The notes: generated from the letters alone by a model not told the origin. A stretch of DNA of 64,000 bases from Deltaproteobacteria bacterium (GCA_018433775.1 JAHDQN010000029.1:62001-126000); one strand, 5' to 3'; shown: positions 44,134 to 55,112, counted from the first letter of the stretch. Numbers and translations: made by a program.

Positions 44134-44529
44134 ATGAAGGTCTGTTATGAGGCCATCGGAGAGATGCATTGCGAGGTAAAAGATCCTGCGAGCGCTCCCC
44201 GTTTTTATACCGCGTCCGCGGTCAAGGGGATCATCGAGATCTACGAGCCTTTCCTGGAAGGTATGGACTCGCTGCAGGAGTACGAGCAGATCGTGGTCCT
44301 CTTTCACTTCCATCTTTCCGAGGGATATGCGCTGAAACAGAAGAGCCCCACGGGCAGGACAAAGGGCGTATTCAGCCTGTGTTCGCCCATGAGGCCCAAT
44401 GCCATCGGCATGTCCGTTCTGAAGCTCGTGAAGGTCGAGCCCCCGTTTCTGCATGTGGAGCACGTGGATCTCGTTGACGGCACCCCGATCCTGGACATCA
44501 AGCCTTTTAAGCCGCCGGAAGGGCGCTGA
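44134..44529 (+). CDS. TrmO/TsaA-like tRNA methyltransferase domain protein
   Basis: This 131-residue protein belongs to the UPF0066/TsaA beta-barrel family. Signatures are GIIEIYEPFLEGMDSL, GVFSLCSPMRPNAIGMSVLKL and VDLVDGTPILDIKPF. E. coli TrmO uses SAM to methylate N6-threonylcarbamoyladenosine in tRNA. This protein lacks the C-terminal extension of the E. coli protein, so it is a minimal form and its substrate is unproven. AAGGAA lies upstream of the ATG. Confidence 0.87.
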   Translation: MKVCYEAIGEMHCEVKDPASAPRFYTASAVKGIIEIYEPFLEGMDSLQEYEQIVVLFHFHLSEGYALKQKSPTGRTKGVFSLCSPMRPNAIGMSVLKLVKVEPPFLHVEHVDLVDGTPILDIKPFKPPEGR

Positions 44530-44620
44530 CGGGGCACCCGCGCGTGCTGATGTTCCAACAAGGATTGAATTTTTCAACCCAATATGATTAGTACTTCAGA
44601 GACAGCTCGGGGGTGTTAAG

Positions 44621-46306
44621 GTGATATACGAAATTCTTCTCGCGACGCTCGGAGGCCTAGGCCTCTTTCTCTTCGGGATGCATCTGATGTCGGATGCGCT
44701 CCAGAGGATAGCCGGGTCGGGACTGCGCCGCATACTGGAGAAGCTCACCACGAACAGGGTCGTTGCTGTCATTGCCGGCACGGCCATTACCGCCATCATC
44801 CAGAGCTCGAGCGCCACCACGGTGATGACCGTGGGCCTGGTGAACGCCGGGCTCATGTCCATGCAGCAGGCCCTCGGAGTGGTCATCGGCGCCAACATCG
44901 GCACCACGGTGACCGCCCAGATCATCGCCTTCAAGCTCACGGACATCGCGCTGCCCATGGTGGGGGTGGGCATGTTCATGAAGATCCTGAGCAAACGGGA
45001 GAGGGTCCGCTACTGGGGCGATTTCCTTCTGGGCTTCGGCATGCTCTTCTACGGCATGCTCGTCATGAAGACCGGGGTCATGCCCCTGAGAGACGCCCCG
45101 TGGGTGTGCGACGTCTTCATCCACTTTTCCAGCACGCCGGTCCTGGGGGTGCTGGTGGGAGCCGTCATGACCATGATCTTCCAGAGCAGCTCGGCCACCG
45201 TGGGCCTGGTCATCGCCCTGGCCTCCAGCGGGGTGGTGGGTTTCCCCGGGGCTGCGGCGCTCGTTCTGGGGGACAATGTCGGGACCACCATCACGGCCCA
45301 GCTGGCCTCCATCGGCACCAGCGTCTCGGCCAGGCGGGTCGCCCGGGCCCACTTCCTCTTCAACCTCTTCGGGGTCTGCGTCATACTCGTCATTTTCCCG
45401 TATTTCGTCCAATTCGTCGACCATATCACCCCCGGCGACCCGATGCAGGTGGCGGCGGCGGGGGCCGTGCCCTATGCCGCAAGGCACGTGGCCAACCTCC
45501 ACACCATATTCAACGTGACCAACTGCCTGCTCTTCCTTCCCTTCCTGGGGGCGCTCGGGTGGGTCGCCTCGCTCATCACCCCCGGTGAAGAAAAGCCCAG
45601 GATTTTCCGGCTGGAGTCGCTCGCGCCCACCATTTTCGAAACCCCCTCGTTCGCCCTGGACGAGGCGCGCCAGGAGCTGGATTACATGGGCTCGGAGGTG
45701 TTCCGGATGCTCTCGGCGGCGGAGAAGCCCCTGCTGGACAACAAGGGAACGGAAAAATTCCTGGAAGAGATCGACAAGACCGAGAATATCGTCGACTCGC
45801 TCCAGAAGGAGATCAACACCTATCTCACCGAGCTCTCGCGCAACTCCATCACGGAAAAACAGTCGCGCGAGGTCTTTTCCATGCTCCAGATCGTGAGCAA
45901 CCTCGAGAGGATCGGGGACCACTGCGAGAGCATCGGGAAGCTCTGCAAGCGCCGCAACGACTTCAGCCTTGATTTCTCCGAAGGAGGCAGGCAGGAGCTC
46001 TCGCTCATCTATCACCACACGCAGATGTTCTTAAAGACCGTGGTCGACGCCATCACCGATACTCCGGACGATCTCATGGAGCAGGTGCAGAGCTTCGAGC
46101 CAAGGCTCAACGCCATGCGCTGGGAGATGAGGGTCAATCACATGGACCGGCTCAAGACCTACAAGTGCGACGCTGATGCCGGCCTCATCTTCATCGATAT
46201 CCTGACCAGCTTCGAAAAAATCGGCGACCACGCGTATAATATTGCAGAGTCACTGTCCGGATTGACTCTGGGAGGAACCCGTGAATTACGATATGCCACT
46301 GTATAG
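44621..46306 (+). CDS. Na+/phosphate cotransporter family protein with PhoU-like tail
   Basis: This is a 561-residue membrane protein. The two inverted Na/Pi repeats are marked by QSSSATTVMTVG and QSSSATVGLVIA with GDNVGTTITAQ and GANIGTTVTAQ. A cytoplasmic helical PhoU-like domain follows from about residue 345 (SNLERIGDHCESI and FEKIGDHAYNI). It should import phosphate or act as a regulated symporter. The start is GTG at 44621 after GGGGGTG. The last 26 bases overlap the next gene, which uses a GTG start, showing coupling to the radical-SAM gene. Confidence 0.92.
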   Translation: MIYEILLATLGGLGLFLFGMHLMSDALQRIAGSGLRRILEKLTTNRVVAVIAGTAITAIIQSSSATTVMTVGLVNAGLMSMQQALGVVIGANIGTTVTAQIIAFKLTDIALPMVGVGMFMKILSKRERVRYWGDFLLGFGMLFYGMLVMKTGVMPLRDAPWVCDVFIHFSSTPVLGVLVGAVMTMIFQSSSATVGLVIALASSGVVGFPGAAALVLGDNVGTTITAQLASIGTSVSARRVARAHFLFNLFGVCVILVIFPYFVQFVDHITPGDPMQVAAAGAVPYAARHVANLHTIFNVTNCLLFLPFLGALGWVASLITPGEEKPRIFRLESLAPTIFETPSFALDEARQELDYMGSEVFRMLSAAEKPLLDNKGTEKFLEEIDKTENIVDSLQKEINTYLTELSRNSITEKQSREVFSMLQIVSNLERIGDHCESIGKLCKRRNDFSLDFSEGGRQELSLIYHHTQMFLKTVVDAITDTPDDLMEQVQSFEPRLNAMRWEMRVNHMDRLKTYKCDADAGLIFIDILTSFEKIGDHAYNIAESLSGLTLGGTRELRYATV

Positions 46307-47159
46307 GCCGCCGTCCGAGGGGCGGTCGCTGATATTCCAGATCACGCTCGGATGTTCGTGGAACAAGTGCCTGTTCTGCGGGATGTACAAGGGCAAGCGA
46401 TTCCGGGTGCGGCCCTGGGAGGAGATCGAAAAGGACATTACCGAGATGTCCTGGATGATGCCCGACACCCGCAAGGTTTTTCTCGCCGACGGCGATCCCT
46501 TGGGCGTGGACACCGGTTTTCTCATCAGGGTGCTGGATCTCATCAATGAGAAGTTTCCCCGCCTGGAGCGGATCAGCACCTATGCCGGCCCCACCAACCT
46601 CATGGAGAAGAGCCTCGAAGAGCTCAGGGAGCTGAGCGAGCGCAAGCTCGACGTCCTGTATCTCGGCATCGAGACCGGGAACGACGCCCTGCTGAAAAAG
46701 ATCTGCAAGGGCGCCACGGCCGACGAGATCATCGAGGGGAGCAGAAAGGCCATCGATGCGGGCCTGCGGATGTCCACCTTCATCATCTTAGGCCTGGGAG
46801 GAGTGGAGGGGAGCTTCGATCACGCCAAGGACTCGGCCCGCGTGGCCAATGCCATCGATCCCCAGTTCCTGGCCTGTCTCACCCTCATGCTCGGGCAGTA
46901 CGAGGAAATCTACGAGAAGAAGCTCATGGGGGGCAACTTCAAGCTGATCGACCGGCTGCAGTCGCTCCAGGAGCTCCGGTGGTTCGTGGAGGATCTCGAC
47001 GTGTCCGACTGCAAGTTCGGGACCGAGCACGCGTCAAACTATCTCCCCCTGAACGGCCGCCTTCCCGAAGATAAGGAGCGGATCCTGGAGATCATCGACC
47101 GGGCGCTCAAGGGCGGCAGGTCCGGGATGCTCCGCCCGGAGTGGCTGCGGGGGCTCTAG
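46281..47159 (+). CDS. Radical SAM protein, paralogue of the protein at 41319-42218
   Basis: This is a 292-residue radical-SAM enzyme with CSWNKCLFC near residues 25-33, the same RPPSEGRSLIF lead-in, FLADGDPLGVDTGFLIRVL and DVLYLGIETGNDALL. It is collinear with the minus-strand paralogue. The GTG at 46281 is preceded by GGGAGGA and overlaps the symporter gene by 26 bases. Its reaction is unknown; it is single-cluster and has no obvious auxiliary domain. Confidence 0.84.
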   Translation: MNYDMPLYRPPSEGRSLIFQITLGCSWNKCLFCGMYKGKRFRVRPWEEIEKDITEMSWMMPDTRKVFLADGDPLGVDTGFLIRVLDLINEKFPRLERISTYAGPTNLMEKSLEELRELSERKLDVLYLGIETGNDALLKKICKGATADEIIEGSRKAIDAGLRMSTFIILGLGGVEGSFDHAKDSARVANAIDPQFLACLTLMLGQYEEIYEKKLMGGNFKLIDRLQSLQELRWFVEDLDVSDCKFGTEHASNYLPLNGRLPEDKERILEIIDRALKGGRSGMLRPEWLRGL

Positions 47160-47559
47160 CCCCTCCCTGTCCAGGATCGGCAGTCTCCCGCCCCTTCCCG
47201 TCTCTCCATCGAGCGCAGAGAGAAGCGCCCGATCGTCTTGGGTGGCCGTGGCGCTGTTCCACTGCTCATTCGTCCCAAAGGATACGAAGGCTGCTTGAGG
47301 CCGGACGTTCACTTGTCTGCCCGGAATAATGCCTGCCACGCTTTTTTCAGTCGGATGCAGCAGGGTATTCCATGACCGGGGGAGTTTAACAAAGATACAG
47401 TCGCCAAGCCGGTGCGGTCGATCAGAGACGCCCGGGGGAAAGTCATCCCGGTAAGGCCTGAGACCCGAGGCCGGCCGCTTCGGGGCGCAACCGACGGTGA
47501 AGCCTGATTGACAGATGCGGGCACAATGAGATACCAATGGGTTAATTCGGAGGAAGATT
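47160..47559. other. Intergenic region upstream of hisS
   Basis: These 400 bases lie between the radical-SAM gene and hisS. No T-box or other riboswitch structure was recognised, and the open frames are not convincing. A GGAGGAAGATT just before the hisS GTG is the ribosome binding site. Confidence 0.5.
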
Positions 47560-48828
47560 GTGGACGTGAAAGCAATACGTGGAATGAGCGACATCCTCCC
47601 CGGCGACGTGCCAAAGTGGAGGTTTGTGGAAGAGACCGTCAGGAAGGTTTTTGGCCTCTACGGGTTCGTGGAGCTGCGGACACCGGTCCTGGAGCGGACG
47701 GAGCTGTTTCTCCGCGGCATCGGCAACGAAACCGATGTAGTGGAAAAGCAGATGTACACCTTTACCGACAAGTCGGGGTCCTCGTTGAGCCTGCGGCCCG
47801 AAGCCACGGCATCGGTGCTGAGGGCCGTCATCGAGCATGGTCTTCTTTCGGAAGACCCCATCCGGAAGATCTTCAGCATGGGGCCCATGTTCCGGTACGA
47901 GAGGCCGCAGAAGGGGAGATACCGCCAGTTTCATCAGATCAATGCCGAGCGGCTCGGCGAAGGCGGGCCGTTCAGCGATGCCGAGACGCTTCAGATGGCA
48001 TATGCACTGGCGAGCGCCCTGGGTCTGAAAGGGCTTGCCATGGAGGTGAACTCCCTGGGGTGCGAGACCTGCCGCGAGGAATTCAAAAAGGCGCTCCAGG
48101 CTTATCTCAGCAAGCAGGCTGACCGGCTCTGCGCCGACTGCGCGAGGCGGATGGCCACGAACCCGCTCCGGGTTCTGGACTGCAAGGTGGTTTCCTGCAA
48201 ACAGGCCGCCGAGGGCGCTCCTGTCATCGAAGACTATCTCTGCGAAGAGTGCAGGGACCACTACGATCAGGTGCTGTCTTATCTGAAAAGCTTCGGTGTG
48301 CCCTATGCGAAGAACCCCTCCCTGGTCAGGGGGCTCGATTACTATACCAGGACCACCTTCGAGATCACGGCCAAGGGCCTGGGCTCGCAGAATGCCATTG
48401 CCGGGGGCGGGAGGTACGACAACCTCGTGAAGGTCCTGGGGGGCCCGGACGCCCCCGGGATCGGCTTCGCCTTCGGGGTGGAGCGGGTCATCCTGCTTCT
48501 GGAGGAGAGGGACGCCCGGGAAGAGGGGTGTTTCGTGGTGGCCCAGGGAGACGAGAGGGTGAAGACCGCCGCCGTAGGGCTGCTCTCGGAGCTCCGTTCT
48601 GCAGGGATACCGGCCCAGGCGGTCCCGGAGAAGAGCTTCAAGGCCCAGATGCGGCGTGCCGGCAAGTCCGGATATCCCTTCTGCGCAATCATCGGCCAGG
48701 ACGAGCTGGAGAAATCCCTGGTAACCGTCAAGGACCTGGAAACCTCTTCGCAGGTTCAGGTTCCGCACACCGAGGCGCGGGAGAAGATACGCACGCTTCT
48801 GAAGGACAGAAAAGGAGAAAGCCGGTGA
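47560..48828 (+). CDS. hisS: Histidyl-tRNA synthetase
   Basis: This is a 422-residue class II synthetase. The N-terminus contains [12 protein letters not shown]. Motif 2 is [17 protein letters not shown]. The histidine-specific loop is [15 protein letters not shown], and motif 3 includes GGGRYDNLV and [10 protein letters not shown]. Length matches the family. It starts at a GTG at 47560 preceded by GGAGGAAG. Its TGA overlaps the aspS GTG by four bases. Confidence 0.97.
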   Translation: MDVKAIRGMSDILPGDVPKWRFVEETVRKVFGLYGFVELRTPVLERTELFLRGIGNETDVVEKQMYTFTDKSGSSLSLRPEATASVLRAVIEHGLLSEDPIRKIFSMGPMFRYERPQKGRYRQFHQINAERLGEGGPFSDAETLQMAYALASALGLKGLAMEVNSLGCETCREEFKKALQAYLSKQADRLCADCARRMATNPLRVLDCKVVSCKQAAEGAPVIEDYLCEECRDHYDQVLSYLKSFGVPYAKNPSLVRGLDYYTRTTFEITAKGLGSQNAIAGGGRYDNLVKVLGGPDAPGIGFAFGVERVILLLEERDAREEGCFVVAQGDERVKTAAVGLLSELRSAGIPAQAVPEKSFKAQMRRAGKSGYPFCAIIGQDELEKSLVTVKDLETSSQVQVPHTEAREKIRTLLKDRKGESR

Positions 48829-50609
48829 AGGCCGCCATGCACGAAATGAAGAGAACCCATTATAACGCGGATGTCACGCAGGCCCCCGAGGGCAGCACGG
48901 TGGTGCTTACGGGATGGGTCCAGAAACGCAGAGATCTGGGAGGGCTCATCTTCATCGATCTCCGTGACCGCACCGGCATCGTCCAGGCCGTGATCAATCC
49001 CGAGACCGAACCCCAGGCACATGCCGTGGGGCATACGCTCAAGCCCGAGTATTGCATCGCGCTAACGGGCGAGGTGCGGATGCGGCCCGAGGACATGCGC
49101 AATCCGAGCATGCTCACCGGGAACGTGGAAATCGCGGTGAAGGAGATCAAGATCCTCAACGAGGCCAGGACCCCTCCCTACGTGCTGGAAGACGGAGTGG
49201 AGGCAAGCGATGCGCTGAGGCTCAAATACCGCTACCTGGACCTGCGAAGGCCGTCGCTCCAGCGCAACATCATCCTCAGGCACAAGGCGGGGGCAAACGT
49301 GAGGAGGTATCTGAACGGTCACGGGTTCATCGACGTAGAGACCCCGGTCCTCACCAAGAGCACCCCCGAAGGGGCCAGGGACTACCTGGTGCCAAGCCGG
49401 GTCTTCCCGGGCAAGTGCTATGCGCTGCCCCAGTCGCCCCAGCTCTTCAAGCAGCTCCTCATGGTCGCGGGCTTCGACCGGTACTACCAGATCGTCAAGT
49501 GCTTTCGCGACGAGGACCTGCGGGCCGACCGGCAGCCAGAGTTCACCCAGATCGACATCGAGATGTCGTTCGCCGGGATGGACGACATCCTGGACCTCAC
49601 CGAGGGCATGATCGCGGACCTCTTCCAGGAGACCATCGGGGTGGATCTGCCCAGGCCCTTAAGGCGCATGACCTATGACGAGGCCATGGAGGACTACGGC
49701 ACGGACAGACCTGACACCCGCTTCGGCATGAAGCTGAGGACCATCTCCGACATCGTGGCCGGGTCCGACTTCCGGGTGTTCTCCTCCACCCTTGCGGAAG
49801 GGGGGGTGGTCAAGGCCTTTGCGGTCAAGGGCCCCCACGAGTTCAGCCGGAAGGACCTCGACTCGTTCGGCGATGTGGTGGCGGACTTCGGGGCAAAGGG
49901 CGTTCTCTGGGCAAGGCTGGAGGCGGACGGCTGGAAATCGCCCCTGACCAAGTTCCTCTCGGGCGATCAGCTCGACGCCCTGGCGGGGCGGCTCGACATG
50001 AGCCCGGGCGATCTCGCCCTGATCATCGCGGCCCAAAAGGACACGGCCAACGCGGGCCTGAGCGCCCTGAGGATCCACGTGGCGCAGCGTCTCGGCCTCA
50101 TCGACCCCGACGCCTTCGCCGCACTGTGGGTGACCGATTTCCCGCTGCTCCAGTGGAGCGAGGAGGACAAACGGCTGGTCTCGGTCCACCACCCGTTCAC
50201 CGCGCCCGCGGCGGAGGATCTTCCGCTGCTTGAGAGCGACCCCGGGAAGGTGCGGTCCCAGGCCTACGACATGGTGATCAACGGCTCCGAGGTGGGGGGC
50301 GGGAGCATCCGTATCCACACCCCCGAGGTCCAGGAAAGGGTCTTTCAGGCCATCGGGCTCAGCGAGGAGGAGGCGAGGACCAAGTTCGGGTTCCTGCTGG
50401 ATGCCCTGCAGTACGGCGCCCCCCCTCATGGCGGCATTGCCTTCGGGCTCGACCGGCTCATCATGATTCTCACCCACGCCGCGAGCATCCGGGACGTCAT
50501 CGCCTTTCCCAAGACCCAGAAGGCGTACTGCACCATGACAGACGCCCCCTCGGAGGTGAGTCCGGCCCAGCTCGCGGAGCTCGGGCTGAAATATCGGAAG
50601 GAGGGCTGA
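48825..50609 (+). CDS. aspS: Aspartyl-tRNA synthetase (bacterial type)
   Basis: This is a 594-residue enzyme with an N-terminal OB-fold anticodon domain ([21 protein letters not shown]). The class II catalytic domain has [36 protein letters not shown] and motif 3 [11 protein letters not shown]. The bacterial GAD insertion domain (about 285-415) is present. I chose the GTG at 48825: it overlaps the hisS stop as GTGA and has AAGGAG seven bases upstream; ATGs at 48837 and 48846 are alternatives. The hisS-aspS pair is a common operon. Confidence 0.96.
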   Translation: MKAAMHEMKRTHYNADVTQAPEGSTVVLTGWVQKRRDLGGLIFIDLRDRTGIVQAVINPETEPQAHAVGHTLKPEYCIALTGEVRMRPEDMRNPSMLTGNVEIAVKEIKILNEARTPPYVLEDGVEASDALRLKYRYLDLRRPSLQRNIILRHKAGANVRRYLNGHGFIDVETPVLTKSTPEGARDYLVPSRVFPGKCYALPQSPQLFKQLLMVAGFDRYYQIVKCFRDEDLRADRQPEFTQIDIEMSFAGMDDILDLTEGMIADLFQETIGVDLPRPLRRMTYDEAMEDYGTDRPDTRFGMKLRTISDIVAGSDFRVFSSTLAEGGVVKAFAVKGPHEFSRKDLDSFGDVVADFGAKGVLWARLEADGWKSPLTKFLSGDQLDALAGRLDMSPGDLALIIAAQKDTANAGLSALRIHVAQRLGLIDPDAFAALWVTDFPLLQWSEEDKRLVSVHHPFTAPAAEDLPLLESDPGKVRSQAYDMVINGSEVGGGSIRIHTPEVQERVFQAIGLSEEEARTKFGFLLDALQYGAPPHGGIAFGLDRLIMILTHAASIRDVIAFPKTQKAYCTMTDAPSEVSPAQLAELGLKYRKEG

Positions 50610-51415
50610 TGAAAAGGCTCGGCTTTGCTTTCATGATCCTGTCGTTTCTGCTGGGGTGTGCCTCGAACCCCGCGCCGGACATCACCGATGGGCCGGATAC
50701 CGTGGCCCCGGGGAAGACCCCCCTCGAACAGGGGCTCGAGAGCATGGAAACGGGCCTGAAGGCCAAGGCCGGAGGGGATGACGAAGAGGCGCGCAACGCC
50801 TTTGTCCAGGCCAGCAGACATTTCAGGGCGGTGGACGAGCAGAGCCGCGTCATCATGCACCGCACTCTTTCCGAGCTGGGAAAGGTCGTCGAGATATCCG
50901 GGTTCGTGTATGCACCGAAAGAGGCTTTCGAGGCCCTGACCCTGTATCTGAAGATGCAGAACGCCTATCTGGACTGCGAGCCCAAGGTGCTCTCGGTCCT
51001 GGAGCAGCAGTTCAACGAAAAGGTGCTCAAGGTTCAGGAGATCACGGTCAGGGAAAAGCAGAAGCGACTCGAGGAGCTCGGCAAGGAGATCGCCCAGAAG
51101 CGCGAGGAGATCCAGAAACAGTCGCAGACCGACATATTCGAGGTCTATCCCACCATCTACGTGGTGAAGAAGAGCGACACCCTGCCCAGCATCGCGGCGC
51201 GGCACGAGATCTATAACGATTCGTACATGTGGCCGCTCATCTACAAGGCCAACCGCGACCAGATCAAGGACCCCAAGCTGGTCTACGTGGGGCAGGACTT
51301 GCGGATCCCGCGGGACATCACCATGGAGGAGATCATCGAGGCCCGCCGGGAGGCAGGTGCACCGGAGCCTGAAAAGATACCCAAGGATGCGTATCTCCCC
51401 AGGAGGAACAAGTAG
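50609..51415 (+). CDS. LysM-domain lipoprotein
   Basis: This 268-residue protein has a lipoprotein signal peptide (lipobox LLGC, Cys17). A helical region has coiled-coil character (about 120-170: KVLKVQEITVREKQKRLEEL). A C-terminal LysM-type domain follows (about 187-237, YVVKKSDTLPSIAARHEIY ... VYVGQDLRIP). LysM domains bind peptidoglycan, so it is probably an envelope protein. Its ATG overlaps the aspS stop (TGATG), placing it in the same operon. The following synthase gene starts one base after its stop. Confidence 0.88.
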   Translation: MKRLGFAFMILSFLLGCASNPAPDITDGPDTVAPGKTPLEQGLESMETGLKAKAGGDDEEARNAFVQASRHFRAVDEQSRVIMHRTLSELGKVVEISGFVYAPKEAFEALTLYLKMQNAYLDCEPKVLSVLEQQFNEKVLKVQEITVREKQKRLEELGKEIAQKREEIQKQSQTDIFEVYPTIYVVKKSDTLPSIAARHEIYNDSYMWPLIYKANRDQIKDPKLVYVGQDLRIPRDITMEEIIEARREAGAPEPEKIPKDAYLPRRNK

Positions 51416-51416
51416 G

Positions 51417-53342
51417 GTGGCCAGGTGGGACGAGGGAAAGAAGCTCTTCTACTATACCCCGGGCCGGAATTTCGAAACCGGAATCAAGGATACCGACCAC
51501 GGCAACTTCTACCGTTCCATCTTCCCCTATACCGAGATCCCCAAGATCGACTTCGACATGCGGCTGATCCCCATCCAGCCGGCGGACGACATCTTCATCA
51601 CCGACACCACCTTCCGCGACGGACAGCAGTCCATGACGCCCTTCAGCGTGGAGCAGATCGAGCGGCTCTATGAGTTTCTCCACCTCATCGGCGGAGAAAA
51701 GGGGCTCATCAGGGCATCCGAGTTCTTCCTCTACTCCCGCAAGGACCGGGCCGCCGTGGAGAGATGCCTGGGAAAGGGCTACGAGTTCCCTGAAGTGACG
51801 TCCTGGATCAGGGCGAGCACGGAAGATTTGAAGCTCGTGCGCGAGATGGGCATCCGGGAAACGGGCATGCTCACGTCGGTCTCCGACTACCACATCTTCC
51901 TGAAGCTGGGCTCCGACCGGAGAAGGGTCATGGACGAGTACCTCGGGATCGTCAAGGAGGCCCTTTCCTTGGGCATCGTGCCCAGGTGCCACTTCGAGGA
52001 CATCACCCGGGCCGACATCTACGGGTTCTGCATCCCCTTTGCCCGGGAGCTCATGAGGCTGAAGGAGGAGAGCGGGATCGACGTCAAAATCCGGCTCTGC
52101 GACACCCTGGGCTTCGGGGTGTCGTTTCCCGGGGCTGCGCTGCCCCGGGCGGTGGACAAGCTGGTGCGCGCCATGATCGACGACGCGGGCGTGCCCTCGC
52201 ACCTGCTGGAATGGCACGGGCACAACGACTTCCACAAGGTCCTCACCAACGCGACCACCGCGTGGCTCTACGGGTGCGGCGGGGTGAACGGCGCCATCTT
52301 GGGCTTCGGCGAGCGCACCGGCAACACCCCCGTGGAGGCCATGGTCATCGAGTACCTCTCGCTCCGGGGGCACGACGAGGGCATCGACACCCGCGCCATC
52401 ACCGAGATGGCCGAGTACGTCAACGCCGAGTTCAGCTTCACGGTACCTCCCAACTATCCGTTCGTGGGCGAGAACTTCAACGTCACCCGGGCAGGCATTC
52501 ACGCCGACGGGCTGGTCAAGAACGAGGAGATTTACAACATCTTCGACACCCGCGCCCTCCTGGGCAGGCCCATCGAGATCGCCATCACCGACAAGTCGGG
52601 CAAGGCGGGCATCGCCCACTGGGTCAACCGCCACTTCAAGCTCTCCCCGCCGGACGACGTGGACAAGCGCCATCCCGGCATCTCGCGCATCTATCAGCAC
52701 GTAGTCAGGGAGTACGAAGACGGCCGGGTCACCTCCATGTCCGACGAGGAGCTCGAAAAGCTCGCCATGCGCTTCATCCCCCAGCTCTTCCTCTCCGGGT
52801 TCGATCTCATCAAGTTCGAGTCGCGCGAGTACGTGAGCCGGCTCATCGTCGAGCTCGTGAACAACGCCGACATCCGCGGCATGGACCCCAGGCGGCAGGA
52901 GCCCGTGATCAGGGAGTTCATCAAGGAGTTCCCCTTCATCCAGTTCGCCTATGTCACGGACATGAACGGGGTCAAGGTCACGCAGAACATCACCCAGCCG
53001 GAGTACCGCGGCCAGTTCAGGCACATGATGCGCGAGCACGAAGACTGCTCGGACCGCGAGTGGTTCGTCAAGACCATCGAGGAGGGCAAGCTCTACGTGA
53101 GCGGGGTGTGCACCTCGCGGATCACCCGCGCTCTGATCATCACCGTCTCGGCACCCATCACGGACGACCACGACGAGATGGTGGGCGTCCTGGGCCTCGA
53201 TATCCGGTTCGAGGACGTCGTGAAGGTCATCCAGAGCGTGTACGAATCGCAGGGCATGCGGATGAGCACCCGCGACCTGCAGAAGTATCAGCACCTGTTG
53301 TGGGAAGAGCTCCACCGGATCACCCGGGCCGGGGCCCAATAA
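51417..53342 (+). CDS. Re-citrate synthase-like enzyme (HMGL/IPMS family) with C-terminal Cache-like domain
   Basis: This is a 641-residue protein. Residues about 55-330 form an isopropylmalate/homocitrate-synthase-type TIM barrel with metal motifs DTTFRDGQQ (63-71) and [10 protein letters not shown], plus [13 protein letters not shown] helical middle follows. Residues about 500-605 look like a Cache (PDC-like) ligand-binding domain: [40 protein letters not shown] and [14 protein letters not shown]. There is no signal peptide or membrane helix, so this domain is cytoplasmic and may be allosteric. Adjacency to icd supports formation of citrate from oxaloacetate and acetyl-CoA; homocitrate or a related product is possible. 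The GTG at 51417 follows AGGAGG, one base after the LysM gene; the frame is open upstream. Confidence 0.8.
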   Translation: MARWDEGKKLFYYTPGRNFETGIKDTDHGNFYRSIFPYTEIPKIDFDMRLIPIQPADDIFITDTTFRDGQQSMTPFSVEQIERLYEFLHLIGGEKGLIRASEFFLYSRKDRAAVERCLGKGYEFPEVTSWIRASTEDLKLVREMGIRETGMLTSVSDYHIFLKLGSDRRRVMDEYLGIVKEALSLGIVPRCHFEDITRADIYGFCIPFARELMRLKEESGIDVKIRLCDTLGFGVSFPGAALPRAVDKLVRAMIDDAGVPSHLLEWHGHNDFHKVLTNATTAWLYGCGGVNGAILGFGERTGNTPVEAMVIEYLSLRGHDEGIDTRAITEMAEYVNAEFSFTVPPNYPFVGENFNVTRAGIHADGLVKNEEIYNIFDTRALLGRPIEIAITDKSGKAGIAHWVNRHFKLSPPDDVDKRHPGISRIYQHVVREYEDGRVTSMSDEELEKLAMRFIPQLFLSGFDLIKFESREYVSRLIVELVNNADIRGMDPRRQEPVIREFIKEFPFIQFAYVTDMNGVKVTQNITQPEYRGQFRHMMREHEDCSDREWFVKTIEEGKLYVSGVCTSRITRALIITVSAPITDDHDEMVGVLGLDIRFEDVVKVIQSVYESQGMRMSTRDLQKYQHLLWEELHRITRAGAQ

Positions 53343-53364
53343 TAGAAAATGCAGAGGAGAAGGA

Positions 53365-54582
53365 ATGGCTGAAGGCACGAAGATCACGTTTTCTCAGGGA
53401 AAACTCCATGTTCCCCATGATCCGGTTATCCCATTCATCGAGGGCGACGGCACGGGTCCCGACATCTGGAAGGCATCGAAGCTCGTCTTCGACGAGGCTG
53501 TGAACAAGGCCTATACAGGCGAAAGGCGCATCGCGTGGAAAGAGGTGCTGGCAGGGCAGAAGGCCCAGGACACCGCAGGCAGCTACCTGCCGGAAGAGAC
53601 GGTTGATGCGCTCAAGGAATACATCGTGAGCATCAAGGGCCCGCTCACCACGCCCGTGGGCGGCGGCATCCGCTCGCTCAACGTGGCCCTGCGGCAGGTC
53701 CTGGACCTGTTCGCCTGCGTGAGGCCCGTGAGGTATTACCAGGGGACCCCCTCCCCGGTCAAAAGGCCCGAACTCGTGGACATCACGGTGTTCCGGGAAA
53801 ACACGGAAGACGTCTATGCCGGTATCGAGTGGCGCGAGGGCACTGAGGAGGCAAACCGGGTCATCGATTTCCTCAACAGCACCATGGGCACCTCCATCCG
53901 CACGGACTCGGGCATCGGCATCAAGCCCATCTCCATGACCGGAACCAGGCGCCTGGTGAAGATGGCCGTAGAGCACGCCCTGGCAAACGGCAGGAAGGTC
54001 GTGACCCTGGTGCACAAGGGCAATATCATGAAGTTCACCGAGGGCGCCTTCAGGGACTGGGGGTATCAGGTGGTGAAAGACGAGTTCGGGGATGTGGCTA
54101 TCACCGAGGACGCGCTGTGGGACAAACATGACGGCAGGCTTCCCGAGGGGAAGATCCTCGTGAACGACCGGATCGCGGACTCCATGTTCCAGCAGGTGCT
54201 CTTAAGGCCGTCGGAGTACAGCGTGCTCGCGGTCCCGAACCTGATCGGCGATTTCATCTCCGACGCGCTGGCCGCCCAGGTGGGCGGGCTCGGCATGGCG
54301 CCGGGGGCCAACATCGGCATCCCCACCGCGGTCTTCGAGGCCACCCACGGCACGGCGCCCAAGTATGCGGGGCTGGACAAGGTCAATCCCGGCTCGCTCA
54401 TTCTCTCGGGCGCCATGATGTTCGACTACCTCGGCTGGAGGGAAGCCGCGGACCTGATCAGAAAGGGCATCGCCCGGGCCATCTCGGACAAACAGGTCAC
54501 CTATGACCTCGAACGCCAGATGGAGGGCGCCACCCTGCTCACGTGCTCCGGTTTCGCCCGCGCGATCGTCGAGCGCATGTGA
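53365..54582 (+). CDS. icd: Isocitrate dehydrogenase (NADP-type)
   Basis: This 405-residue protein is of the E. coli Icd type. The substrate-binding serine region is [13 protein letters not shown], and the metal/substrate-site signature is [27 protein letters not shown]. The cofactor region [17 protein letters not shown] keeps the Lys-Tyr and Val of NADP-specific enzymes. It oxidises isocitrate to 2-oxoglutarate. It follows the Re-citrate-synthase-like gene by 22 bases, so the two form the oxidative branch of an incomplete or complete TCA cycle. No aconitase gene is visible in the window. Confidence 0.95.
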   Translation: MAEGTKITFSQGKLHVPHDPVIPFIEGDGTGPDIWKASKLVFDEAVNKAYTGERRIAWKEVLAGQKAQDTAGSYLPEETVDALKEYIVSIKGPLTTPVGGGIRSLNVALRQVLDLFACVRPVRYYQGTPSPVKRPELVDITVFRENTEDVYAGIEWREGTEEANRVIDFLNSTMGTSIRTDSGIGIKPISMTGTRRLVKMAVEHALANGRKVVTLVHKGNIMKFTEGAFRDWGYQVVKDEFGDVAITEDALWDKHDGRLPEGKILVNDRIADSMFQQVLLRPSEYSVLAVPNLIGDFISDALAAQVGGLGMAPGANIGIPTAVFEATHGTAPKYAGLDKVNPGSLILSGAMMFDYLGWREAADLIRKGIARAISDKQVTYDLERQMEGATLLTCSGFARAIVERM

Positions 54583-55112
54583 ACCCTCCTTCGCACCCGC
54601 TGCGTAAGGACTAAGAAGTGTCAATCATGGGGTCAGGTCTCAACATATGACATAATGTCATATGTTGAGACCTGACCCCGATCCTGTATGAATCTTCATT
54701 TTTAGCCCGTTTCTTTCAGGAACTTGGAGGTGGGGAACATTTCCCACCGCGTGCGGCTTCGATCTTCCTTCCAAGCTCGCTTTTTTCAGGAATAGCAAGG
54801 CCAGAAGGGCCAGCCGTTCAAAGGCACATGCCATTGATCGCACCACTCATGTCACTCGAGCCGGTGCCATGCGTCGATCCGGGCGTCTCATTGAGAAAGG
54901 CGTCAGGGGGCTCATTTATAACAGTAAAGACAGGTGCGGAAGAGGCATCCGAAGGGATGATGCGAACGGGCGAAAAAAAGGCGAAGGCCGCTGTCTCCTC
55001 GATGCCATATCGCATTCTCCATTTCAGGGCCGGCCGCGCGACCGTGTCGGCAGGAGAGTGGAACGAGCGGCTTTGCCGATGACCGGCAGGCCGACTCGCG
55101 GCAGGAGAATCC
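54583..55112. other. Intergenic region with long palindrome
   Basis: There are 530 bases between icd and the aldolase gene. The 51-base perfect palindrome at 54629-54679 is the main feature. A second shorter hairpin GGTGGGGA/TTCCCACC lies near 54729-54748. No convincing gene is present; the open frames on both strands lack start signals and recognisable content. Confidence 0.5.
54629..54679. repeat. Perfect 25-bp inverted repeat (REP-like palindrome)
   Basis: The left arm begins GGGGTCAGGTCTCAACATAT (54629) and runs to 54653. The right arm 54655-54679 is its exact reverse complement, with a single-base centre. GGGGTCAGGTCT-type palindromes resemble REP elements spread by RAYT transposases. 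Lying 47 bases past icd, it could also stop transcription, though it has no T run. Confidence 0.75.

Noticed and set aside
47160-47559. T-box leader in front of hisS
   Set aside because: No T-box core sequence or terminator/anti-terminator pair was found, and T-boxes are rare outside Gram-positive bacteria.
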